DNA of 62,204 nt from Oceanicola granulosus HTCC2516 (GCF_000153305.1 NZ_CH724107.1:2014803-2077006); one strand, 5' to 3'; shown: positions 50,063 through 61,264, counted from the stretch's first letter. Notes: generated by a model not told the origin, from the sequence alone. Numbers and translations: made by a program.

Positions 50063-50914
50063 ATGCCGGAATTGCCAGAGGTCGAGACAGTCCGTCGCGG
50101 GCTCGCGCCGGCGATGGAGGGTGCGACGATCGCGCGGGCGGAGGTCAACCGGCCGGACCTGCGCTGGCCGTTTCCGGAACGGCTGGCCGAGCGGCTGACG
50201 GGGCGGCGGGTGCTGCGTCTGGGGCGGCGGTCGAAGTACCTGCTTGTCGAGCTCGAGGGGGACGAGACGCTGATCGTGCACCTGGGGATGTCGGGGCGGA
50301 TGGTGGTGTCGGGCGATCCGCTGGGCCAGTTCCACCAGGAGCACGCGGCGGCGGAGAAGCACGACCACGTGGTGCTGCACATGGCGAGCGGCGCGCGGGT
50401 GACCTTCAACGATCCGCGCCGGTTCGGAGCGATGGATCTCTGGCCGACGGAGACGCTCGAGAACCATTGGCTGCTGGCGGAGCTGGGGCCGGAGCCGCTC
50501 GGCAACAGCTTCGACGAGACGTACCTCGTGGCGCGGCTGCGCGGGCGGGCGACGCCGATCAAGTCGGCGCTGCTGGACCAGAGGATCGTCGCCGGGCTTG
50601 GCAACATCTATGTCTGCGAGGCGCTGCACCGGGCGGGGATCCACCCGCGGCGCAAGGCCGGCCGCATCGCGCCGGCGCGGCTCGCCGGGCTGGTGCCGGT
50701 GGTGCGGGCGGTGCTCGCGGAGGCGATCGAGGCGGGGGGATCGTCGTTGCGCGACTACCGTCAGGCCGACGGCGAACTGGGCTACTTCCAGCACACGTTC
50801 GAGGTCTACGACCGCGAGGGCCACCCCTGCGCGAAGCCGGGCTGCGCCGGGACGGTGGCGCGGATCGTGCAGTCGGGGCGGTCGAGCTTCTACTGCCCGG
50901 TCTGTCAAAGATAG
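50063..50914 (+). CDS. mutM: Formamidopyrimidine-DNA glycosylase
   Basis: 283 aa base-excision enzyme that removes 8-oxoguanine. Starts [14 protein letters not shown] with catalytic P2/E3; the helix-two-turn-helix region is [24 protein letters not shown]. The C-terminal zinc finger [27 protein letters not shown] has all four Cys. Divergent from ubiE with 85 bases between. Confidence 0.97.
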   Translation: MPELPEVETVRRGLAPAMEGATIARAEVNRPDLRWPFPERLAERLTGRRVLRLGRRSKYLLVELEGDETLIVHLGMSGRMVVSGDPLGQFHQEHAAAEKHDHVVLHMASGARVTFNDPRRFGAMDLWPTETLENHWLLAELGPEPLGNSFDETYLVARLRGRATPIKSALLDQRIVAGLGNIYVCEALHRAGIHPRRKAGRIAPARLAGLVPVVRAVLAEAIEAGGSSLRDYRQADGELGYFQHTFEVYDREGHPCAKPGCAGTVARIVQSGRSSFYCPVCQR

Positions 50915-50978
50915 CTTGAACCCCGACGCCCCTTTGCTAAGCGTGGGGACTTAGCCTCCGGCAGCAGGGACCGCGATC

Positions 50979-51755
50979 ATGGCCTACGAGACGATTGTCG
51001 TCGAAACGTCCGACGATGTCTGCACCATCACCCTGGATCGCCCAGACGCGATGAACGCCATCAACAGCCAGCTGCTCGGTGAGCTGGTGAAGGCGCTCGA
51101 GGAGGCGGATCGCAGCGACAAGGTGCGCTGCATCATCGTCACCGGCTCCGACAAGGCCTTCGCCGCCGGCGCCGACGTGACGGAGATGGCCGACAAGAGC
51201 TTCGTCGACATGTACGTCAACCAGCTCTACGCCCGCGACACCGACCGCTTCGCCAACGTGCGCAAGCCGGTCATCGCGGCGGTGGCGGGCTACGCCCTCG
51301 GCGGCGGCTGCGAGCTGGCGATGATGTGCGACTTCGTCATTGCGGCGGAAAACGCCAAGTTCGGCCAGCCCGAGATCAACCTCGGCGTCATCGCCGGCAT
51401 GGGCGGCACCCAGCGGCTGACCCGGCTGGTCGGCCGCTCGAAGTCGATGGACATGCACCTCACGGGCCGGTTCATGGACGCCGAGGAGGCCGAGCGCGCC
51501 GGGCTGGTGAGCCGTGTGGTGCCCGTCAAGAAGCTGCGCGAGGAAGCGCTCGCGGCGGCGGGGCGGATCGCCGAGAAGTCGCTGCTCGCCACGACGGCGG
51601 TGAAGCAGGCCGTGAACCGGGCGGAGGAGACCTCGCTCGCGGAGGGGCTGCGCTTCGAGCGGGCGATGTTCTACGCGATGTTCTCGACCGACGACCAGTC
51701 GGAGGGGATGTCGGCCTTCCGCGAGAAGCGCGAGGCGCAGTTCCGCGACAAGTAG
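50979..51755 (+). CDS. Enoyl-CoA hydratase (crotonase family)
   Basis: 258 aa cytosolic enzyme adding water to 2-enoyl-CoA in fatty-acid oxidation. AFAAGADVTEMADKSF holds the first oxyanion-hole segment; YALGGGCELAMMCDFVIAAENAKFGQPEINLGVIAGMGGTQRL carries the second and both catalytic glutamates. Length matches mitochondrial-type ECH. Lies between mutM and rpsT, an order common in this clade. Confidence 0.95.
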   Translation: MAYETIVVETSDDVCTITLDRPDAMNAINSQLLGELVKALEEADRSDKVRCIIVTGSDKAFAAGADVTEMADKSFVDMYVNQLYARDTDRFANVRKPVIAAVAGYALGGGCELAMMCDFVIAAENAKFGQPEINLGVIAGMGGTQRLTRLVGRSKSMDMHLTGRFMDAEEAERAGLVSRVVPVKKLREEALAAAGRIAEKSLLATTAVKQAVNRAEETSLAEGLRFERAMFYAMFSTDDQSEGMSAFREKREAQFRDK

Positions 51756-51775
51756 CGCGCGGCGCGTTTTCGCGG

Positions 51776-51804
51776 TTTCCAAGCCCGCCGATCTGCCTTA
51801 TAGG
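51776..51804 (+). promoter_or_regulatory. Likely sigma-70 promoter of rpsT
   Basis: TTTCCA (-35) and TATAGG (-10) with a 17-base spacer, each 4 of 6 to consensus, giving a leader of about 105-110 bases before the rpsT ATG. Confidence 0.45.
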
Positions 51805-51845
51805 CGCCGGCTACATGCGCGTGATGCCCGCTCTGGCAAGAATTG

Positions 51846-51870
51846 TCGGGTCGTCGGACCCGGCCCGGGT
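51846..51870 (+). promoter_or_regulatory. Mutually exclusive hairpins in the rpsT leader
   Basis: GACCCG at 51856-51861 can pair with CGGGTC just upstream (51846-51851, loop GTCG), or, extended to GACCCGG (51856-51862), with CCGGGTC just downstream (51864-51870, 1-base centre, so a few terminal pairs would open). The element ends about 48 bases before the ATG at 51919. Confidence 0.45.
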
Positions 51871-51918
51871 CTCATTGCGCGACGACATTCGAACTGACCC
51901 GGGAAAGGGAACCGACAC

Positions 51919-52182
51919 ATGGCCAACTCGCCGCAGTCCAAGAAGCGCGCCCGCCAGGCCGAGCGCCGCCTCGCCGTCAACAAGGCCCGCCGCTCGCGCA
52001 TCCGCACCTACCTGCGCAAGGTCGAGGAAGCGCTCGCTTCCGGCGACAAGGACGCCGCCGCCAACGCGCTGCGCGCCGCCCAGCCCGAGCTGATGCGCGG
52101 CGTCACGAAGGGCGTCTTCCACAAGAACACCGCGTCGCGGAAGATTTCCCGCCTCGCCAGCCGCGTGAAGAAGCTCGGCTGA
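51919..52182 (+). CDS. rpsT: 30S ribosomal protein S20
   Basis: 87 aa, [39 protein letters not shown] and the [21 protein letters not shown] end. Binds 16S rRNA early in 30S assembly. GGGAAAGGG ribosome site upstream. A strong terminator follows, and dnaA lies 642 bases on. Confidence 0.97.
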   Translation: MANSPQSKKRARQAERRLAVNKARRSRIRTYLRKVEEALASGDKDAAANALRAAQPELMRGVTKGVFHKNTASRKISRLASRVKKLG

Positions 52183-52224
52183 CCCGCGGCCGCGTCGCGG
52201 CCGACCCAGCGTCATTGCTACACC

Positions 52225-52258
52225 ACAAAGCGCGTCCTTCGGGGCGCGCTTTGTCATT
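52225..52258 (+). terminator. Rho-independent terminator of rpsT
   Basis: ACAAAGCGCG (52225-52234) pairs perfectly with CGCGCTTTGT (52245-52254) around TCC-TTCG-GGG, followed by CATTTC. 42 bases after the rpsT stop. Confidence 0.85.
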
Positions 52259-52279
52259 TCAGCAACAGCCGGAGCAACC

Positions 52280-52494
52280 GAATCGAAGGGGAGTCCTTCG
52301 GATTCAAGCAGCTTCGAGATTCTTCGAAATGCCGCTCCAGCCAAAGCCCGAGTCAAGCGAGTTGTTCTGTTGAAGGGCTCGCAGACCCCTTGCTAGCTTG
52401 ACCGAGCGATTCACGAACGCAGACCTGGGGGAACATGGAATCGGCGAACTGAGGCAGACGCAAGTGGCTTGGGTGGGACCCGGGGTCACGAATC
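52280..52494. promoter_or_regulatory. Cluster of eight GANTC (CcrM) sites upstream of dnaA
   Basis: GANTC begins at 52280, 52291, 52301, 52318, 52350, 52408, 52438 and 52490. At the composition of this DNA less than one is expected in 215 bases. CcrM adenine methylation at GANTC controls cell-cycle genes including dnaA in Caulobacter. The first sites overlap a hairpin CGAAGG-GGAGT-CCTTCG (52284-52300). Confidence 0.65.
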
Positions 52495-52824
52495 GGTTAC
52501 CGAAGAACGCCAGAGGATCGAGGGGGACCAGCGCGCTGCTGGGTTGGTCCTGACAACCCTCGTCCGTCGTGCCGGATGCTGGAGGATACCAGCCGGACCG
52601 GCCCGCCATGCTCCGTAGAGCCGCGGCTCCGCCACCGTCACGCCGTAACCGGCGAACGATGGAGCCATGGCACGAGAACCGAAGCAGCTCCCGCTCATGA
52701 GGCAAGGCGGGGGACGCTGCCGGTTTGTTCCCAGGGAGCGTCCTTGACCGCGCTTGGAGGCGGGCAGTCCGCCAAGTGATGGGGAAGGTGGCGGATGTCA
52801 CGACGATTGGGACAGGCTGGAACA

Positions 52825-54183
52825 ATGATGACGCAGGACGAGTGGATTAACGTCAAGCAGGAGATGCGCGGCGCGGTCGGTGAAAGCAAGTTCACCAACT
52901 GGATCGAGCCCCTCGTCTTCGAGACGCTCAGGGACGGCGTGCTCACCTGCTCCGTGCCGACGCTGTTCATCGGCAACTACGTCAACCAGAACTACGCCGA
53001 CCAGATCGTCTACCTGCTCGCCCGCGCCGGCCAGGAGGTCGAGCGGCTGTCCTTCGTCGTGCGCAACGACGAGACCGCCGGCCCCCAGCAGCAGAAGCAG
53101 CAGCCTGCCGCGCCCGCGGCCGCCGGCGCCCGCCGCGGCGTCGCCGAGAGCGCCCGGCTCGAGGAGCGCTACACGTTCGACACGTTCGTCGTCGGCAAGC
53201 CCAACGCGCTCGCCCACGCCGCCGCCCGCCGGGTCGCCGAGGGTGGGCCCGTCGCCTACAACCCGCTGTTCCTCTACGGCGGCAACGGGCTCGGCAAGAC
53301 GCACCTGATGCACGCGATCGCCCACGACATGCGCCAGAACCGGCCCGAGCTCGACGTGCTCTACCTGTCCGCCGACCAGTTCATGTACCGCTTCGTCACC
53401 GCGCTGCGCGAGCGCAAGATGATGGACTTCAAGCACTTCTTCCGCTCGGTCGATGTGCTGATGGTCGACGACGTGCAGTTCATCGCGGGCAAGGACAGCA
53501 CGCAGGAAGAATTCTTCCACACGTTCAACGCGCTCGCCGACGCGGGCAAGCAGATCGTCATCTCCGCCGACTGCGCGCCGGGCGAGATCCGCGACCTCGA
53601 GAACCGCATCTCGTCGCGCCTCGCGAGCGGGCTGGTGGTGGACCTGCACCCGACGGATTACGAGCTGCGCCTCGGCATCCTGCAGTCGAAGGTCGAGCAG
53701 TATCGCAGCCAGCACCCCGAGCTGGTCGTCGCCGACGGCGTGCTCGAGTTCCTCGCGCACCGCATCTCCAACAACGTGCGCGTCCTCGAAGGTTCGCTGA
53801 CCCGGCTGTTCGCCTTCGCCTCGCTGGTGGGCAAGGAGATCAACCTCGAGCTGACCCAGGACTGCCTCGCCGACATCCTGCGCGCGTCGGACCGCAAGAT
53901 CACCATCGACGAGATCCAGCGCAAGGTCTCGGAGCACTACAACATCCGCCTGTCCGACCTGATCGGCCCGCGCCGGATGCGCTCCTACGCCCGGCCCCGC
54001 CAGATCGCCATGTGGCTGTCCAAGCAGCTGACCAACCGCTCGCTGCCCGAGATCGGCAAGCGTTTCGGGGGCCGCGATCACACCACGATCATGCACGGCG
54101 TGCGCAAGATCGACGAGCTCCGCCAGACCGACAGCGCCATCTCCGAGGATCTCGAGATGCTGCGGCGGACGCTGGAGCAGTAA
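52825..54183 (+). CDS. dnaA: Chromosomal replication initiator DnaA
   Basis: 452 aa AAA+ protein that opens the origin. Domain I from MMTQDEWINVKQEMRGAVGESKFTNWIEPL, a Gln/Ala-rich linker (about 88-108), AAA+ with LFLYGGNGLGKTHLMHAI (Walker A), VLMVDDVQFIAG (Walker B) and a C-terminal DnaA-box binding domain ending FGGRDHTTIMHGVRKIDELR. The ATG at 52825 fits family length; an in-frame ATG at 52795 has the better ribosome site (GGAAGG, 6 bases) and would add ten residues, so the true start is open. Confidence 0.96.
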   Translation: MMTQDEWINVKQEMRGAVGESKFTNWIEPLVFETLRDGVLTCSVPTLFIGNYVNQNYADQIVYLLARAGQEVERLSFVVRNDETAGPQQQKQQPAAPAAAGARRGVAESARLEERYTFDTFVVGKPNALAHAAARRVAEGGPVAYNPLFLYGGNGLGKTHLMHAIAHDMRQNRPELDVLYLSADQFMYRFVTALRERKMMDFKHFFRSVDVLMVDDVQFIAGKDSTQEEFFHTFNALADAGKQIVISADCAPGEIRDLENRISSRLASGLVVDLHPTDYELRLGILQSKVEQYRSQHPELVVADGVLEFLAHRISNNVRVLEGSLTRLFAFASLVGKEINLELTQDCLADILRASDRKITIDEIQRKVSEHYNIRLSDLIGPRRMRSYARPRQIAMWLSKQLTNRSLPEIGKRFGGRDHTTIMHGVRKIDELRQTDSAISEDLEMLRRTLEQ

Positions 54184-54301
54184 GCGGCCTTGTTGCCGTG
54201 CAACACTTGACGGACTGGGCAGGAATCCGCTTGAGCCGGGTCGGGAATTGGGTAGCTTTGCCCTCCCGGACGGACGGATCGGCCAAAGACGGAGCGAGGG
54301 C

Positions 54302-55420
54302 ATGAAATTCTCCATCGAACGCGGCGCGCTGCTCAAGGCGGTGGCGCAGGCGCAATCGGTCGTCGAGCGCCGCAACACGATCCCGATCCTCGCCAACGTG
54401 CTGATCGAGGCCGAGGGCGACGGCGTCCAGTTCCGCGCCACGGACCTCGACATCGAGGTGGTCGACCGCGCCCCGGCGCAGGTGGAGCGCGCGGGGGCCA
54501 CGACTGTCGCGGCGGTCACGCTCAACGAGATCGTGCGCAAGCTGCCCGACGGGGCGCTCGTCACGCTGGCCGAAGACGGCGGCAGCGGGCGGCTGCAGAT
54601 CATGGCCGGCCGGTCGAACTTCTCGCTGGCGACGCTGCCGCGCGAGGATTTCCCCGTCATGGCCTCGTCGGAATACGCCACCAACTTCACCGCCGACGCG
54701 CCGGTGCTGCGGCGGCTGTTCGACAAGTCGAAGTTCGCGATCTCCACCGAGGAGACCCGCTACTACCTCAACGGCGTCTACATGCATGTCGCGGAGGGCG
54801 AGGACGGCCGCGCGCTGCGCTGCGTCGCCACCGACGGCCACCGGCTGGCGCGCATCGACGCCGCCCTGCCCGAGGGGGCCGAGGAGATGCCCGGCGTGAT
54901 CGTGCCGCGCAAGACTGTGGGCGAGCTGCGCAAGCTGCTCGACGACGACGAGATGCAGATCGCGGTGTCGGTCAGCGAGACCAAGATCCGCTTCGCCACG
55001 CCCGACATCACCCTCACCTCCAAGGTCATCGACGGCACCTTCCCCGACTATTCCCGTGTCATCCCGGCCAACAACGCCAAGCGGCTCGAGGTGGATGCGA
55101 GTGAGTTCGCCAAGGCCGTCGACCGGGTCGCGACGGTGTCGTCCGAGCGCAGCCGCGCGGTGAAGCTGAGCCTCGACGAGGACCGGCTGATCCTGTCGGT
55201 CAACGCGCCCGATTCCGGCAACGCCGAGGAAGAGCTGGCGGTGGCCTACGGCGACGAGAAGCTCGATATCGGCTTCAACGCCAAGTACCTGCTAGAGATC
55301 GCCAGCCAGGTCGATCGCGAGAACGCGGTGTTCCTGTTCAACTCCTCGGGCGATCCGACGCTGATGCGCGAGGGCGACGACACCTCCGCCGTCTACGTCG
55401 TGATGCCGATGCGGGTCTGA
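54302..55420 (+). CDS. dnaN: DNA polymerase III beta sliding clamp
   Basis: 372 aa, ring-forming processivity factor. MKFSIERGALLKAVAQAQSVVERRNTIPILANVLIEA is the first clamp domain; three similar domains follow, ending SGDPTLMREGDDTSAVYVVMPMRV. GGAGCGAGGG precedes the ATG. 118 bases after dnaA, with a small GTTGC-CGT-GCAAC hairpin right after the dnaA stop. Confidence 0.97.
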   Translation: MKFSIERGALLKAVAQAQSVVERRNTIPILANVLIEAEGDGVQFRATDLDIEVVDRAPAQVERAGATTVAAVTLNEIVRKLPDGALVTLAEDGGSGRLQIMAGRSNFSLATLPREDFPVMASSEYATNFTADAPVLRRLFDKSKFAISTEETRYYLNGVYMHVAEGEDGRALRCVATDGHRLARIDAALPEGAEEMPGVIVPRKTVGELRKLLDDDEMQIAVSVSETKIRFATPDITLTSKVIDGTFPDYSRVIPANNAKRLEVDASEFAKAVDRVATVSSERSRAVKLSLDEDRLILSVNAPDSGNAEEELAVAYGDEKLDIGFNAKYLLEIASQVDRENAVFLFNSSGDPTLMREGDDTSAVYVVMPMRV

Positions 55421-55465
55421 CCCGCGCACGTTGATCTTGCCGGCGAAGTTGCGCACAGACGTGCG

Positions 55466-56566
55466 ATGAGCCGGCTTGCCATCACCCGCCTGACCCTGTC
55501 GCACTTCCGCAGCCACAAGCGCGCCGCGGTCGAGGTCGACGCGCGCCCCGTCGCGATCTACGGCGCCAACGGGGCGGGCAAGACGAACCTGCTCGAGGCG
55601 GTCTCGATCCTGTCGCCCGGCCGCGGCCTGCGCCGCGCCGGGGCGGCGGAGATGACGCGCCGGCCCGAGACGGTGGGCTGGAAGGTCACCGCCGAAGTTG
55701 CCGCGCCCGACCGCCCGCACGAGATCGAGACGTGGAGCGAGGCGAGCGCCGCGCGGCAGGTGCGCATCGACGGCAAGGCCGCGGCGCAGGTGGCGCTGGG
55801 GCGGGTGGTGCGGGTGCTGTGGCTGATCCCGAGCATGGACCGGCTGTGGATCGAGGGGGCCGACGGTCGCCGCCGGTTTCTCGACCGGGCGGTGCTGAGC
55901 TTCGACGCCGACCACGCGGCCGAGACGCTGGCCTACGAGAAGGCGATGCGCGAGCGCAACCGGCTGCTGAAGGACGAGGTCCGCGACCCGAGCTGGTACG
56001 GCGCGCTCGAGGCGCAGATGGCGCGGGCGGGCGCGCGCATCCATGCGGGCCGCGTCGAGGTGCTGGCGGCGCTCGCCGAGGCACAGGAGGGGGCGGAGAC
56101 GGCGTTTCCCGTCGCCACGCTGGCGCTCGAGCAGTCCGAGGGCGAGCTGCCGGGCGACGAGGCGGCGCTGCGCGAGACATTCGCCGCCGGGCGGGGCCGC
56201 GACATGGCGGCGGGCCGGACGCTGGCGGGACCGCACCGCACCGACCTCGCCGCCACCTACGCCGCCAAGGACGTCCCCGCCCGCGACTGCTCGACCGGCG
56301 AGCAAAAGGCGCTGCTGATCTCGCTGATCCTCGCCAACGCACGCGCGCTGGCGGCCCGGACGGGCATGCCGCCGTTGCTGTTGCTCGACGAGGTCGCCGC
56401 CCATCTCGACGCCGCCCGCCGCGCCGCGCTCTACGAAGAGATCGTGGCGCTCGGAGCGCAGGCGTGGATGACCGGCACCGGCCCGGAGCTGTTCGCCGAG
56501 CTCGGCGACCGGGCGCAGCGGCTGGAGGTGCGGGAGACGGACGGGGTGAGCGAGGTGCTGGGATGA
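55466..56566 (+). CDS. recF: DNA replication/repair protein RecF
   Basis: 366 aa SMC-like ATPase that loads RecA at gaps with RecO and RecR. Walker A GANGAGKT at 33-40, signature STGEQKALLISLILANA and Walker B LLLLDEVAAHLDAARR. Stop overlaps the following GNAT gene (ATGA at 56563). Confidence 0.96.
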   Translation: MSRLAITRLTLSHFRSHKRAAVEVDARPVAIYGANGAGKTNLLEAVSILSPGRGLRRAGAAEMTRRPETVGWKVTAEVAAPDRPHEIETWSEASAARQVRIDGKAAAQVALGRVVRVLWLIPSMDRLWIEGADGRRRFLDRAVLSFDADHAAETLAYEKAMRERNRLLKDEVRDPSWYGALEAQMARAGARIHAGRVEVLAALAEAQEGAETAFPVATLALEQSEGELPGDEAALRETFAAGRGRDMAAGRTLAGPHRTDLAATYAAKDVPARDCSTGEQKALLISLILANARALAARTGMPPLLLLDEVAAHLDAARRAALYEEIVALGAQAWMTGTGPELFAELGDRAQRLEVRETDGVSEVLG

Positions 56567-57099
56567 GGATCGAGCGGATCGAGGAAGTGCGGCTCGACCA
56601 CGAGACCGAGGCGGAGGCCGCCGCGCTGATCGAGCGCTGCTTCGGAGTCGACGCGGGCTTCGGCGGGCGCAGCTACCACGGCCAGCGCCACCATGTCCGG
56701 CTGCTTGCCCGCGACGGCGGGCGCATCGTCGGGCACATGGCGCTGACCTGTCGCGGCATCCGGCTCGGCGACCGGCTGTTCGACATGCTCGGGCTCGCCG
56801 AGGTCTGCACCGCCCCCGAGCGGCGCGGCGAGGGGATCGCCGGGGCGCTGGTCGCGGCGGCGCTCGACGAGGCGCGGGCGAGCGCCGCGCAGGTGGTGCT
56901 GCTGTTCGGGGTGGCCAAGGTCTACGCCGCCCACGGCTTTCGCCGGGTGACAAACGAGGTCTGCTGGACCGAGGTGGGGGGCGTGCGCTCGGGCGACGCG
57001 CGGAGCGTGCGCGACGACGACCTGATGGTGCTGGTCCTCGACGCCGGGCTCGAATGGGACGAGGATGCTCCCGTCGACCTGGCCGGCGGCCGGTTCTGA
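56563..57099 (+). CDS. GNAT-family N-acyltransferase (NodA-like)
   Basis: 178 aa. The GNAT acyl-CoA site is GLAEVCTAPERRGEGIAGALVAAALDEAR (about 82-110), with VVLLFGVAKVYAAHGFRRV after it; general shape resembles NodA-type acyltransferases. Substrate unknown. Starts inside the recF stop, an unusual insertion between recF and gyrB. The next gene follows 14 bases later. Confidence 0.83.
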   Translation: MRIERIEEVRLDHETEAEAAALIERCFGVDAGFGGRSYHGQRHHVRLLARDGGRIVGHMALTCRGIRLGDRLFDMLGLAEVCTAPERRGEGIAGALVAAALDEARASAAQVVLLFGVAKVYAAHGFRRVTNEVCWTEVGGVRSGDARSVRDDDLMVLVLDAGLEWDEDAPVDLAGGRF

Positions 57100-57113
57100 A
57101 GGGAGGGGACGAA

Positions 57114-57548
57114 ATGAAAGCCCAGCGCGTGAGCCTGATCACCCTCGGCGTGCGTGACCTCGCGCGCGCCCGGGACTTCTACGCCGCGCTCGGCTGGACC
57201 CCGCACGGCCAGAGCCAGGAGAGCGTCACCTTCTACCAACTCGACGGCCTCGTTCTCGGCCTGTTCGGACGCGAGGCGCTGGCCGAGGAACAGGGCCGGC
57301 CCGGTGCGACCCTCGGCACCGGCGCGATGACACTGGCGCAGAATTTCTCCGACCGCGCCGGGGTGGACGCCGCCTGGCGGGCCGCGCTGGCCGCCGGTGC
57401 GGAGGCTCTGAAGGCGCCCGAGGGGGTGTTCTGGGGCGGCTACTCGGGCTATTACGCCGACCCCGACGGCCATGTCTGGGAGATCGCGCACAACCCGTTC
57501 TGGCCGCTCGCCGAGGACGGCACGCTGACCCTGCCGGAGGCGCCGTGA
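57114..57548 (+). CDS. VOC (glyoxalase/bleomycin-resistance-like) family protein
   Basis: 144 aa with paired beta-alpha-beta-beta-beta units: VSLITLGVRDLARARDFYAALGWTPHG at the start and GYYADPDGHVWEIAHNPFWPLAEDG at the end, the usual metal-site strands. Substrate unknown. Strong GGGAGGGG ribosome site before ATG 57114. Its stop overlaps the GTG start of the LysE-family gene. Confidence 0.9.
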   Translation: MKAQRVSLITLGVRDLARARDFYAALGWTPHGQSQESVTFYQLDGLVLGLFGREALAEEQGRPGATLGTGAMTLAQNFSDRAGVDAAWRAALAAGAEALKAPEGVFWGGYSGYYADPDGHVWEIAHNPFWPLAEDGTLTLPEAP

Positions 57549-58165
57549 CCGTCACCCTCGCCCAGCTCGGCCTCTATGCCGGCGCGCTGCTGATCCTGTT
57601 CCTGACCCCGGGCCCGGTCTGGGTGGCGCTCACCGCGCGCGCCCTCTCGGGCGGCTACCGCGCCGCGTGGCCGCTGGCGATGGGCGTGGTGGTGGGCGAC
57701 GTGCTCTGGCCGTTCCTGGCGATCCTCGGGGTCAGCTGGATCGTCTCGGCGTTCGCCGGATTCATGACGGTGCTGCGTTGGGTCGCCTGCCTGACCTTCG
57801 TGGTGATGGGCGTCCTGATCTGGCGCAACGCCGACAAGACCGTCGCCACCGACAGCCGCCTCACCCGCCCCGGCATGTGGGCGGGCTTCGTCGCGGGCCT
57901 CGCGGTGATCCTCGGCAACCCGAAGGCGATCCTGTTCTACATGGGCGTGCTGCCGGGCTTCTTCGACCTGACCGCCCTGACCCTGCCCGACATGCTGGCG
58001 ATCGCCGGCCTCTCGGCGCTGGTGCCGCTGCTGGGCAATCTCGTTCTGGCCGGGATGATCGACCGCGCACGGCGGCTGCTGACCTCGCCGCGCGCGCTGC
58101 GGCGCACGAACCGGACCGCGGGGGGGCTGCTGGTGGCGGTGGGGGCGGTCATCCCCTTCACCTGA
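57545..58165 (+). CDS. LysE-family amino-acid exporter
   Basis: 206 aa inner-membrane protein with about six spans. AGALLILFLTPGPVWVALTARALSGGYRAAWPLAMGVVVGDVLW is the LysE/RhtB signature, and FVAGLAVILGNPKAILFYMGVLPGFFDL is the second. GTG start overlapping the VOC stop. Last gene before gyrB. Confidence 0.93.
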   Translation: MTVTLAQLGLYAGALLILFLTPGPVWVALTARALSGGYRAAWPLAMGVVVGDVLWPFLAILGVSWIVSAFAGFMTVLRWVACLTFVVMGVLIWRNADKTVATDSRLTRPGMWAGFVAGLAVILGNPKAILFYMGVLPGFFDLTALTLPDMLAIAGLSALVPLLGNLVLAGMIDRARRLLTSPRALRRTNRTAGGLLVAVGAVIPFT

Positions 58166-58188
58166 CGCGCAAAATCTAGCGCAATGAC

Positions 58189-58217
58189 GTGACATTGCCC
58201 CCCAGAATTCGTATATG
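58189..58217 (+). promoter_or_regulatory. Likely sigma-70 promoter of gyrB
   Basis: GTGACA (-35, 5 of 6) and TATATG (-10, 4 of 6) separated by 17 bases, with the -10 ending 28 bases before the gyrB ATG. Confidence 0.55.
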
Positions 58218-58218
58218 A

Positions 58219-60663
<2,445 letters not shown>

Positions 60664-60670
60664 CAACGCA

Positions 60671-60693
60671 CGGGCGGGGCCTGGCTCCGCCCG
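60671..60693. terminator. Weak hairpin after gyrB
   Basis: CGGGCGGGG (60671-60679) pairs with CTCCGCCCG (60685-60693), one G-U, loop CCTGG. There is no T-run, so terminator strength is doubtful. Lies between convergent gyrB and the gluconokinase gene. Confidence 0.4.
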
Positions 60694-60761
60694 GTTCCGC
60701 CGCACGCCGTCGCACGTGAAACAGCGGCTTCAAGCGACGGACTATGGAGGGGCGGCGGGCG

Positions 60762-61262
60762 CTAGCGGGCGCGCCACGCCTCGAGCACGGCGTCCGCCAT
60801 CTCCTCGGGCGGGCGGCGGGCGCTGACGGCGATGTGGTCCTCGTCGTCGCCGGGCACCTCGAGCGTGTCGAACTGGCTGTCGAGCAGCGACAGCGGCATG
60901 AAGTGGCCCTCGCGGCTGCCCATCCGCTCGGCGACGAGGTCCTTGGGCGCGTCGGGGTAGATCGTCACCAGCCCCGGCAGCCCGGCGCGCAGCCGCTCGC
61001 GGTAGCTGCGCTTGAGCGCCGAGCAGGCGATGATCACCGGCCGCGTCTGCCGGGCGTCGGCGGCGGCCTCGGCGATGCGGTCGAGCCAGGGCCAGCGCAT
61101 CTCGTCGTTGAGCGGCTTACCGGCCTCCATCCGCGCGATGTTCTCCTCGGGGTGGAACTGGTCGCCCTCGAGAAACGTCGCCTCGAGCCGCTCGGCCAGC
61201 AGCTCCCCCAGGGTGGACTTGCCCGACCCGGCCGTCCCCATCACCAGCAGTACCGGATGCAT
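60762..61262 (-). CDS. Gluconokinase (GntK family)
   Basis: 166 aa, phosphorylates gluconate to 6-phosphogluconate. P-loop GTAGSGKST at 9-17, FLEGDQFHPEENIARMEAGKPLNDEMRWPWLDRI with the gluconate-binding DxxH, ACSALKRSYRERLR, and SREGHFMPLSLLDSQFDTLE. Usual length. Starts 2 bases after the stop of the LOG-family gene, hence one operon. Confidence 0.93.
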   Translation of the reverse strand: MHPVLLVMGTAGSGKSTLGELLAERLEATFLEGDQFHPEENIARMEAGKPLNDEMRWPWLDRIAEAAADARQTRPVIIACSALKRSYRERLRAGLPGLVTIYPDAPKDLVAERMGSREGHFMPLSLLDSQFDTLEVPGDDEDHIAVSARRPPEEMADAVLEAWRAR

Positions 61263-61264
61263 CG

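Larger units (their letters stand above)
52183..52824. other. 642-base intergenic region between rpsT and dnaA
   Basis: No convincing gene. Contents in order: rpsT terminator; GANTC cluster; hairpin GGGTTG-N7-CAACCC (52541-52559); perfect palindrome GAGCC-GC-GGCTC (52618-52629); and a longer hairpin GGACGCT...AGCGTCC (52712-52743) shortly before the dnaA start. No TTATCCACA-type DnaA boxes and no AT-rich unwinding tract were seen, so this is better read as a long dnaA control region than as a proven oriC. Confidence 0.55.

Noticed and set aside
52183-52824. Candidate oriC with DnaA boxes
   Set aside because: No TTATCCACA-like 9-mers and no AT-rich unwinding tract were seen; the location next to dnaA alone is not enough.
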